This document shows, in pieces, positions 54,401 to 62,369 of a stretch of 64,000 nucleotides of DNA (within the stretch, counting starts at the first letter, position 1; every line of letters starts with the position of its first letter). The stretch lies in the NCBI RefSeq assembly GCF_003144245.1, contig NW_020289976.1:496001-560000 (forward strand), in the 5' to 3' direction. The notes below the pieces were generated by a model, which worked only from the letters and a program-made list of their open reading frames with translations, was not told the origin of the DNA and did not search any database. This DNA is from Jaminaea rosea. Its lineage: Eukaryota > Basidiomycota > Exobasidiomycetes > Microstromatales. The translations under genes and the position numbers were made by a program.

Positions 54401-55255
54401 CCGAAGAGGCGCTCCTTGAGCATACGGTCCTGGCCGTTCCAGAATGCCAAGCTGAATGCCATGCGGCAGTGATTGTCAGAGATACCCGCGATACCATCCT
54501 CACCCCATCGATAGACACGGCTGCGGGCAATTTCGTGAGGGAAGTGATTCCACGGGTCTCCCTCGGCACTGTAGTCTTCGCGAACAGTAGCCTGGCGGAG
54601 AGCGATGAACAGGTTAGCCTCGAGCTCATGATGCGACTCTTACGGCGCTAGTACACACCCATTGACGCTCCGAGAGGTACGGCCCCCATCGCCTCCAGTA
54701 CTTGAGCTTGTGCTCATCCTCTTTCAATCGCTTCTCCTCCTTTGTCTCCCACTGAGGCTCAGCCGACTGCATCTTGGTGAAACCCTCGTCCATGTGCGCC
54801 GTGGGGCCCCTGCCGTGAGATTCATCCATCTCGCTCATGCCGAAATCGCGGGAATGTCGGTCGTAGCCTGAGCTGAAACTGCTGCGGGAGCGATGACGAG
54901 GCCTTCCGTTGCTGTGGCCATTTGACGACTGAAAGGGGCCGCAATGAACGTGGGTGAGCGTATCAGCAAAGGAGCGGCCAACACGGTATCGCCGATCTTC
55001 CCTGGCAGCAAATGCATCGCAGCGACTTACGGGTAAGTTGTACGATCGACCGGCGCCAGACTTCTTCTTCTTTGGCATCGTCTCGCTCTTGCTGTCCTGG
55101 CCAGGGATGTTGATGCTCAGCGACTCGGTCGTCTGGGCAAGCGAGTCATTGTCGTCCTGAGTCGGCGTCTTGCGGCCGTCCGAGTCGGTGCCAGGACGGT
55201 CCGACTTGGGTTGTTGACGTCGAGCACCCAGGCTCTCGAAGATCTTCGATGCCAT
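51438..55255 (-). CDS. Glycoside hydrolase family 63 protein (yeast YMR196W-like)
   Basis: Five exons (55255-55031, 54928-54659, 54591-54181, 54113-53683, 53610-51438) give 1169 aa. The start [20 protein letters not shown] precedes a disordered region. The catalytic part begins [14 protein letters not shown], then [40 protein letters not shown] and [21 protein letters not shown] (alpha/alpha)6-barrel region has [16 protein letters not shown] and [20 protein letters not shown]. Yeast YMR196W is a poorly characterised GH63 relative; related enzymes act on glucosylglycerate or mannosylglycerate, but substrate here is unknown. An acidic insert ([17 protein letters not shown]) is present. The 72-nt intron 53611-53682 keeps frame and would be translated if overlooked. 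Confidence 0.9.
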
Positions 55256-55713
55256 CTTGTGGTGCTCAAATGGGGAACGGAGCAATCAATGTTAAAGGAG
55301 GGCAGGAGAAATGGTGGTGCGAACGGGAGAAGAAAGGCTCGATTCAACGTTGAGCTGCGACGTGTGCCCGCCCTGGCTGAACGAGATGATCTCAGGCTGC
55401 GTTGCCCTCGCAAATCGAATCGCCTCCTGGAGCTCCGCATGTGCTCCTCGCGGCTGGACCCTCCTTCGCCGCTCGTCGACTGTCTCCTGCAACTGCAAGA
55501 GAGCGATCATTGCAGGGCCTCAGAAATCGCTCCCACGGCAAGACTCACCACCCGTTGGGTCGGCCAGACCAGACTCCGCCTTCCCGCTTGCCCGCCTGCC
55601 GCTCTTCGCCGCAGATCTTCTGAATAAAAGCAAGCTGTAGAGCGACAAACTTGGTAGCGCTGAAGAGCGACCAGACAGGAATCGCCAGGCAGTAAAATCA
55701 GCTTGCCGTAAGC
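55256..55713. promoter_or_regulatory. Divergent GH63/PHA2 promoter
   Basis: A 458-bp spacer between divergent starts. It contains short frames on both strands but none with a domain. GATCATTGCAGG and TGTCTCCTGCAAC segments show no clear repeat. No element recognised. Confidence 0.4.
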
Positions 55714-56479
55714 ATGTCCACCACGCGACCTGGTCAAGCAGCATTCGAGGTGGCCTATCTCGGCCCACCAGGCACCTATTCGCACCAAGTGGCCCTTGGG
55801 CTCTATCCTGACTACCGTGACAACCAAGCCTCCAGCTCAAAGGTCACCCTAATACCCTATGACACTATCACGCAAACTGCCGCTTCTATCTTAAGTGCCT
55901 CGGCACCTCGGCGCTTGGCGTTGTTACCCTTGAAGAACTCGACGCATGGCATCGTCAAGGAGACGGAGGAATTTCTCGCGAGCAGCCCAGTGCCCGTAGA
56001 GACGATCAAGACGGTGGAGCTCGCTGTCAGGCATGCATTGCTGGTCAACAGCAAGACGTATGAGAGGCTACAGCAAGTCAAGGATAGCGACCGTCCTCTC
56101 AGCGACGAAGCGCTAAAGTCAATAGAGAAGGTCTACTCCCACGAGCAGGTGCGTCTTTGCCCCGCAACCCATTCTCGTCATTCATCATCTGAACTCTCCT
56201 TCTCCTCAGGCCCTTGGCCAATGTCGCCACTTTCTAGACTCGCACCTCCCGCTCACTTCATCCCAAGACGGCCGCATCAACGTCTCAAGCACAGCGTTGG
56301 CCGCCTCAATGATAGCCAAGGACGACTCCGGCACCATGGTTGCTGCGCTCGCCTCAGATATCTGCGCGACAAAAGGTATCTACGAGGGATTGAAGGTAGC
56401 GAGAGCGGGCGTACAGGATAGAGACGATAACGTCACTACCTTCATTCTGGTGAGAGCGAGAGAAGAGGGACAGAGATGA
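55714..56479 (+). CDS. PHA2: Prephenate dehydratase, apparently lacking the ACT domain
   Basis: Two exons (55714-56148, 56210-56479) encode 234 aa. The PDT domain starts VAYLGPPGTYSHQVALGLYP, then LALLPLKNSTHGIVKETEEF, VELAVRHALLV, VYSHEQ|ALGQCRHFLDSHLP, RINVSSTALAASMIAKDDSG, VAALASDICATKGIYEGLKV and the ending DRDDNVTTFILVRAREEGQR. The enzyme makes phenylpyruvate from prephenate in phenylalanine synthesis. Family members normally continue into an ACT domain that senses phenylalanine; here the stop comes immediately after the PDT domain, and I found no ACT-like exon up to 56790. The TRF motif is TTF. The GTGCGT donor and CTCAG acceptor give a 61-nt intron. Confidence 0.87.
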
Positions 56480-56996
56480 GACAATACCATAGATCAAGTG
56501 ACGAGCCTACGCCGAGTGTGAGAAGGCATCGAAGCCGATGAGCTCTGGCGGCATGGTGCGATTTCCTTCTCACGTTTCTTCTTGACTCTTGCTCTAACTC
56601 GTCGTCGTCCTCGAATGACCACTCGTCGGGATCATGCTTCGTCCCCATCAAATCTTGACCACCAGTCAGTGAGCTGACCTCCTACCGTCCTTCACTTCCC
56701 AGAGCCTTGCTTATTGTAGCACTCTTGGCGCACACACGTAAACGTGAAGGCGGCGGTCTAGTTATGCATGATGGCAGCTCTGGCCCTCATTGCTCTACGA
56801 CCGGCAGTGCTGCCCATTCCTCGTCGCCATCCTCTTCGACAAGATTGTCAATCAGGCGGCGCATGGGGAGCGACTTCCCCGCAATCTCTCGCCAACCACG
56901 TGGAGGTGCAGCGCTTATCAGCACCCTAGGCGAGTCCGCAATCGCGGGCCGCCGCCGCTTGCCTTTGCCCCCCTGGTGATTAGTGGCTCCGCCCAT
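56442..56996 (-). CDS. Small acidic orphan protein, split gene
   Basis: Two exons (56996-56799, 56681-56442) give about 145 aa. Exon 1 runs MGGATNHQGGKGKRRRPAIA, ISAAPPRGWREIAGKSLPMR and LVEEDGDEEWAALPV, then a GTAGAG donor. A GACGGTAG acceptor opens EVSSLTGGQDLMGTKHDPDE and WSFEDDDELEQESRRN, followed by a basic end. The frame and composition are gene-like and the two halves join without a stop. The C-terminus is uncertain and, as drawn, overlaps the last 38 bp of PHA2 in antisense. Its start is 51 bp from the divergent GUD1 start. No family recognised. Confidence 0.5.
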
Positions 56997-57047
56997 GATG
57001 TCGTGCACTTGCCTTTGCAACCATCACCCGCATCTCTACCAGCCCCC

Positions 57048-59021
57048 ATGAGCATGAGCTCCCCTCCGACGCGCCTCCTCTTTGTAGGAGGCATCGTCAC
57101 CCCAGCATCGCAGATTGAGCTGACCCTCCTCCACTCTGGCCTCCTCGGCGTTGATAACGACGGCACAATCGCATTCGTCGAGGACCTGAGCAAGCTGCCC
57201 GATATCCAGAACGACGAGGGCGACGATGGTCACTCAACACCTCGAGCCCGCTCTCTTGAGCGAGGCGCGCTCCACATCAAGACGAGACCCACGCCGACTC
57301 AGGACCCACTCCCTCCACGTCAACGCCGCTGCATACAGACATACCTGTCCGCTTCTCATCGAGCTTGGAACTTTCATGAATGCCATCTCACCGTCCTTCC
57401 CTACGGATCATTCCTCACACCCGGCCTCATCGACACGCATCAGCACGCCTGTCAAGTACCCAACATCGGCCTTGGACAGCAGTACGAGCTCCTCGATTGG
57501 CTCAACCACGTAACCTTCCCTCGTGAAGCACGTTTCAGCTCAGACGACTACGCCCGCAAGACTTACGAGTCCGTGGTTCAGCGCACCATAGATTGCGGGA
57601 CCACCACCGCCTGCTACTATGCTACTCTGCACTTGGACGCAACAAAGATCTTGGCCGAGGTAGCCAACAAGAGGGGGCAGAGAGCCTTTGTGGGCAAGTG
57701 TCAGATGGATCGCAACGCGCCGGACTACTACGTCGAGCCAAGTGCTGCACAATCGATTGAGGATACCAAGGCTTTCATCAGGTACTGTGAGCAGCTGGCT
57801 CAGCTTGGACCAGGAGCGGACACCTCCACCAGCAGGATGACGAGGGCTACCTCTATCTCCTCCTCCACGTCGTCAGCTACCTCTGAAGGAACTTCTCCCT
57901 CCGACGATGAGTCGCTCGCCTCTCCACTCTCGGACCCTGAGGAGGACGCCATTCTCATGTCGCAGAGCGTGGCCAAATTGAGCAAGACCCTGGACGAGGT
58001 CGCAGAGGCGACCCCGGAAGCAGCGCCAGCCCGCTCTACCTCGATGGCGCAGAGTGAAACGAACGACGCGTCCACCGCGGCGGCGCCCACCACGCCTTCT
58101 GCAGCCTGCGCATCCCCCTGCTCATCCTCTGTACCCCTCTCTTCCGCCCTGGTCCAACCAATCCTGACCCCTCGCTTCGGAATAGCCTGTACCGACTCCC
58201 TCCTCACCTCCATCTCGGCCGTCCTCTCCCGGGACCCTTCTCTGCGACTGCAAACGCACCTCTCCGAATCACTAGGCGAGATCGCCTTTACGCGTTCCCT
58301 CTTCCCTTCTGCGCCCACCTACACGGCGATGTACGATCACTTTGGCCTTCTGGGCCCCAGAACTGTTCTGGCCCATGCGGTACATCTCGACGAAAGTGAG
58401 ATGAAGCTGGTCAAGGAAAGGGGATGCGGAATCGCGCATTGTCCCAATTCCAACTTGAATCTAAGGAGCGGGACGATGCGCGTGGGCGAGATGCTGAATC
58501 GCGGGATCAAGTGCGGATTGGGCACTGATGTGAGCGGCGGGTTCTCGCTGGGCATGCTGAGCGCAGTGAGGGAGGCAAGCTGTGTTGCGAAGGTGGTGCA
58601 GTTTGGTGGCAAGGAGGCGGCTACGAAGGTAGATGGTGGGGAGGGGAATGACGGGGACATCATCGCTCCCATCGGTGGTTACGACTTCCTCTCCCGTCCT
58701 CTCCTCCCCGCCACCCTCCTCTGGCTCGCAACGGTTGGAGGCGCTCAAGTAGCCAGCGTGGATGATCGCACCGGCTCGCTTGAGGTTGGGAAAGACTTCG
58801 ATGCCCTTCTGGTCCGCTTAGTTGAGCCAGAGGATGAGGACGACAACGGACGCAAGCCGTACAGAGGCAACCCATCTTGTTTCGTTGACGACGGGGAGCC
58901 GTTGGCCGATCTGGTCGAAAAGTTCCTGTTTACGGCTGATGATCGCAATTTGGCACGAGTATATGTAAAGGGGAGGATGATCGGTGGGGTGGACTTTCAT
59001 CGAAGACAGAGTATGGAGTGA
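57048..59021 (+). CDS. GUD1: Guanine deaminase with a Ser/Thr-rich internal insertion
   Basis: A single exon of 657 aa from MSMSSPPTRLLFVGGIVTPA. Amidohydrolase motifs: metal-binding PGLIDTHQHACQVPNIGLGQ, then YELLDWLNHVTFPREARFSS, substrate-region HLSESLGEIAFTRSLFP, HAVHLDESEMKLVKERGCGI with AHCPNSNLNLRSG, and the terminal Asp in GLGTDVSGGFSLGMLSAVRE. The enzyme hydrolyses guanine to xanthine in purine salvage. Residues about 255-364 are a Ser/Thr/Asp/Ala-rich insert that splits the domain between FIRYCEQLAQL and ALVQPILTPRFGIACTD. The frame opens earlier (from 56790), but those codons have no guanine-deaminase similarity. Confidence 0.94.
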   Translation: MSMSSPPTRLLFVGGIVTPASQIELTLLHSGLLGVDNDGTIAFVEDLSKLPDIQNDEGDDGHSTPRARSLERGALHIKTRPTPTQDPLPPRQRRCIQTYLSASHRAWNFHECHLTVLPYGSFLTPGLIDTHQHACQVPNIGLGQQYELLDWLNHVTFPREARFSSDDYARKTYESVVQRTIDCGTTTACYYATLHLDATKILAEVANKRGQRAFVGKCQMDRNAPDYYVEPSAAQSIEDTKAFIRYCEQLAQLGPGADTSTSRMTRATSISSSTSSATSEGTSPSDDESLASPLSDPEEDAILMSQSVAKLSKTLDEVAEATPEAAPARSTSMAQSETNDASTAAAPTTPSAACASPCSSSVPLSSALVQPILTPRFGIACTDSLLTSISAVLSRDPSLRLQTHLSESLGEIAFTRSLFPSAPTYTAMYDHFGLLGPRTVLAHAVHLDESEMKLVKERGCGIAHCPNSNLNLRSGTMRVGEMLNRGIKCGLGTDVSGGFSLGMLSAVREASCVAKVVQFGGKEAATKVDGGEGNDGDIIAPIGGYDFLSRPLLPATLLWLATVGGAQVASVDDRTGSLEVGKDFDALLVRLVEPEDEDDNGRKPYRGNPSCFVDDGEPLADLVEKFLFTADDRNLARVYVKGRMIGGVDFHRRQSME

Positions 59022-59330
59022 GCGCGGAGCAGATGTACATACGCGAGCGAGATTATAGGCGGTGATAACAGCTTGAGAATACCAAGGAAAGCATGTTAGG
59101 CGCAGTCGATCAGGCAGGACAATGCAGAGGTATCGACGTGATTTTCGATTATGAGTCATCAAAGAGGCCCAAAGTTGAAGACGTGTGACAAGGGTGAGGA
59201 GGTAGGTCAGGATTACAGCGCCAAATAGCGAAGGTGGTCCGAAAGAGAGAGCTCTTCGAAGATTTTCAGCGAACAGGCACAACAAATCATGGCCTTCTCC
59301 TCTCAGTCCCTGCAACCCCTACAGAGCCCC
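59022..59330. other. Convergent 3' flanks of GUD1 and the velvet gene
   Basis: A 309-bp tail-to-tail spacer with no gene. A plus-strand frame crossing into the velvet gene is only an antisense shadow of its His/Gln-rich tail. Confidence 0.4.
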
Positions 59331-62300
59331 TTACGAAGCCCGTCGATATAGTGGGTGAGGCTCATTGCGACGATCATCTGCCCTGCCCACTCCATCGTGC
59401 GAGTGCGGGTGCGGCTGGTACGGATGTTGGCCAGGTGGAAGATCACGATACTGCTGGTGATGCTCCGGCCCGCCAGGCTGCGCTGCGTAATGTTGGTGAT
59501 GCTGGTGATGCGGATAGGTTTGCTCCTGTTGGTGGTGCTGTTGACGTTGGTGGTGATGCGACTGCTCGTTGTATGGCGCGTGTGGCTGTTGATATTGATG
59601 GCGAGAGGGTGCGGGTGCGTAGCCTTGACGATGGTCGGAAGGGTAGGCTTGCTGATGATGATGGCCAGGAGGAGGGAGCTGGCCCTTCTGCTGATGGCGT
59701 TGTTGCGCCTGCTGTTGTTGATAATGGAAGTACTCATCCTGCTCGGCCCCGTCACCTTGGTACTGATGTCCGCGTCCAGCTGGTCCGCCGTGCCCTTGAT
59801 AATATTGACTCGCTGCTGGCGAGGAGACCTGCCCTGATGGGGGCGGTCCGCTCAAGCCGGACGGTATCATTCTGCCGCCAGGTGCGGCGGCCGTGGAATG
59901 GTAGGCTCCTCCACCACCGCCGCCGTAGCTCTGCCTTGCATGCTCTGCCGCCGTCTTCATGGGGCTGGTACTGCTACTACTCCCCAGCGGGGGTAAGACG
60001 ACGCGCTCCCGATCATCGCGAGCAGAGAGCGTCGAAGGCGGCGGTGGCAGCCGCGGCAATGACTGCGACGACGGCATAGGCGGCATCATCATCCTGCGGG
60101 GGTCGGACAAACTTCGTTCCCTCTGATGCAAGAATGCATTCGCTTGCCCACCTCGGCGGTCTGTGCCTGCAGACAAAGGTAGGACGGGAGCTTGAGCGCC
60201 TAGCGCAGATCGACTCGCTACCGTTGCGTGGCCTCGCGACTCCCAAGGGCGGGGTGCGAATGCCGCTGCACTCGAAGAGGACCGTTGACGCGAGGAGACT
60301 AGATCGCCGCGAGCGGGCGAGAGCGTCTGTGGCGGCGGAGCGTGCAATGCAGAGGGACCAGCGCCGCGTGAAGAGTAGCCGCCAGTCGAAGCAGTGACTT
60401 GGGATGGGTCGGGAGGAGGAGGCATCTGGTTGACAGGGGGCCAAGGAGGAGGCGTGCGCATTGGTCGCCCGTACCGATCATCAGCGGCAGATTGGGTCGG
60501 CAGAGAGGTGCGACGTGGGTCGTGCGAAGCGCCAATCGGCGCTTGCTGCCAGTGGCCATGATGAGATGCTGGCGAGCCTGCCGCCGCCACAGGTGTTGGT
60601 CCGCCGCTCCAAGATGCTTGCGGTGACATAGCAGTGGGCGAGCCCCATGCAGGTGCGCCAGGGTACTCGGCTGAACCGGAGCTCAGCCAACTGTCGCTGC
60701 GGAGGCGCTTGGGCTGTGAGTAGGCCACCATTGCTCCCGGTGGTGGCGGCCTAAACGATAATTCGTCCTCCTCACTGCCGCCACCTGGCCCTCCACCAGC
60801 ACCTGAGCGCTCCCTCTTGCTGCGGCGTCCTCGAGGATTCTTGCGAACGCGAACTTTGAGCCCCTGGTCGGCAAATGTGCGCGATAAGCGCGTGGACTCC
60901 TCCATGCCTGGAAACCGCTTCGCCGTGTATACCATGAATGGATCAGAGTAGATGCTCCTGCAGTGGTGCACCTCCGTCCCAATCGTCTCAAACAGGCACA
61001 ACTTGAGTCGATATTTACCCTCGATGCGAATGCTGAGGTCCGGAAACACAAAGAAGCCCTGGTGCGAGCCATCGATGTCCTTGAGGTGATACAGGCATGA
61101 AACGCAACTGCCCGTTGTGTATCGCGTCTTGCCGTCCGAGAGCAAGTGCAGCTCTTCGTCCTTGTCCGCGTCTGCGAGCATGGCGCACATGAAGTAGTAC
61201 GGGTTCTCGAGGTACCACGCCTTGTCCTCCCAGCCTTGCCCGTACTGCGTGACGACTGGCTCGCCTCGACGTAGCTGAGGAAGTGCTTTTGCCGACTTGG
61301 AGGACGAGCTAGTCTTGATGGACTGCTTTTGGCTGGAGACGGGGCGAGGGTGGGTAACGACGCGGAGTTGGATGATGGGAGCCGGGTCGATTGGCCGGCG
61401 GTCTGCCTTCTCGCCAACCCCACACATGCGAGACTGCTTGGGCTGCTCGCGGATATTGAGGATGTATTCGATGTTCTCTCTACCCTCCACGATCTGTTGC
61501 ACTGGGGCATACTGGTAGGCAGGCGTCTCGTCGACCTCGTGTGTAGACGAAGCCGTGCTTGCGGCAGGACCATCCAGCGTCGCCTTGGAAGTGGATGCGA
61601 CCGCAGCTCCGTACCCATCGCTCAAGCCAGTTGGCCTTCTCGAGGGCGGTGAATGAGAGTTCTTCGACGAAGGTGGCGTAGACGCGGAAGAAGCCTTGCC
61701 TGAGCTACGCGTAGGAGGAGGTGGCGGCGTGGCGAAAGACGTGGATGCGAAGGGTCGAGCACTCGCTGGATTCTCCCCGAGGGAACGCGACTTCGGCCTC
61801 GTTGCCGACGTCGAGGGTGTAGTAAGAAGATCCGCCACGGAGAGGCCCGTCATCGATCGAGGCTTGGTGGCCGGCGGTTGCTGACTTGCATGCTCTTCAT
61901 CTTCGTCCTCGTGCGGCCGTTTCCAGTTGCTCATCGTCGTCGATGAAGCGTGGAGAAATGGCTTAGCCGCCCACGACGAAGATGCAGGCAAAAGCGGTAG
62001 AAGCTTCGGCGTAGACTTGACCTTCTCTGGCCAGGTCGCGCTTATCGATTCGAGGCTGGGCAGTGTCGCCAAGGACGACTGGGAAGCAATGGCGTTGATG
62101 TTGATTGCGGCGTTGGCTTTGACGTTGGCGTTGGCAGCTCGGGCCTGCGTCGGCGACGTGCTGGCTTGTTGTTTGGCTGCGATGGCGACAGCAACGAGAG
62201 ATCGGGCGTCGCTACGATCGCAGCGCCACGTCGTCCCGGGAGACGAAGTTGAGTTGCGACTGCTTGATGGCGAACCTGGTTGTCCCTCTGTATCGAATGC

Positions 62301-62369
62301 TGCAACCGGTAGATGGTCGAGAGGAGTCGACTCCGAGATGCCCGTGAACGTAGACTGGAGCGGCATCAT
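59331..62369 (-). CDS. veA: Velvet-domain regulator, VeA-type
   Basis: An intronless 1012-aa frame from MMPLQSTFTGISESTPLDHL. The velvet domain spans about residues 296-513: EGRENIEYILNIREQPKQSR then MCGVGEKADRRPIDPAPIIQ, with NPYYFMCAMLADADKDEELH, TTGSCVSCLYHLKDIDGSHQ, FFVFPDLSIRIEGKYRLKLC, HHCRSIYSDPFMVYTAKRFP and ESTRLSRTFADQGLKVRVRK. Velvet factors are NF-kappaB-like DNA binders governing development and secondary metabolism. The SRTFADQG block fits VeA better than VelB. It has an unusually long Ser/Thr-rich N-terminus and a Pro/Gln/His-rich C-terminus. The next in-frame upstream start would be GTG, so the ATG pair at 62364-62369 is chosen. Confidence 0.9.
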   Translation of the reverse strand: MMPLQSTFTGISESTPLDHLPVAAFDTEGQPGSPSSSRNSTSSPGTTWRCDRSDARSLVAVAIAAKQQASTSPTQARAANANVKANAAININAIASQSSLATLPSLESISATWPEKVKSTPKLLPLLPASSSWAAKPFLHASSTTMSNWKRPHEDEDEEHASQQPPATKPRSMTGLSVADLLTTPSTSATRPKSRSLGENPASARPFASTSFATPPPPPTRSSGKASSASTPPSSKNSHSPPSRRPTGLSDGYGAAVASTSKATLDGPAASTASSTHEVDETPAYQYAPVQQIVEGRENIEYILNIREQPKQSRMCGVGEKADRRPIDPAPIIQLRVVTHPRPVSSQKQSIKTSSSSKSAKALPQLRRGEPVVTQYGQGWEDKAWYLENPYYFMCAMLADADKDEELHLLSDGKTRYTTGSCVSCLYHLKDIDGSHQGFFVFPDLSIRIEGKYRLKLCLFETIGTEVHHCRSIYSDPFMVYTAKRFPGMEESTRLSRTFADQGLKVRVRKNPRGRRSKRERSGAGGGPGGGSEEDELSFRPPPPGAMVAYSQPKRLRSDSWLSSGSAEYPGAPAWGSPTAMSPQASWSGGPTPVAAAGSPASHHGHWQQAPIGASHDPRRTSLPTQSAADDRYGRPMRTPPPWPPVNQMPPPPDPSQVTASTGGYSSRGAGPSALHAPPPQTLSPARGDLVSSRQRSSSSAAAFAPRPWESRGHATVASRSALGAQAPVLPLSAGTDRRGGQANAFLHQRERSLSDPRRMMMPPMPSSQSLPRLPPPPSTLSARDDRERVVLPPLGSSSSTSPMKTAAEHARQSYGGGGGGAYHSTAAAPGGRMIPSGLSGPPPSGQVSSPAASQYYQGHGGPAGRGHQYQGDGAEQDEYFHYQQQQAQQRHQQKGQLPPPGHHHQQAYPSDHRQGYAPAPSRHQYQQPHAPYNEQSHHHQRQQHHQQEQTYPHHQHHQHYAAQPGGPEHHQQYRDLPPGQHPYQPHPHSHDGVGRADDRRNEPHPLYRRAS

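Noticed and set aside
56480-56790. A downstream ACT exon for PHA2
   Set aside because: No plus-strand frame shows an ACT-like ESRP motif or glycine pattern, and the region reads better as the minus-strand orphan.
56790-57047. N-terminal extension of guanine deaminase
   Set aside because: Codons upstream of MSMSSPPTRLL show no family similarity and overlap the opposite-strand small gene.
59355-60079. Plus-strand frames opposite the velvet C-terminus
   Set aside because: Leu/Val/Arg-rich reading of the reverse complement of Gln/His-rich codons; no domain or splice signals.
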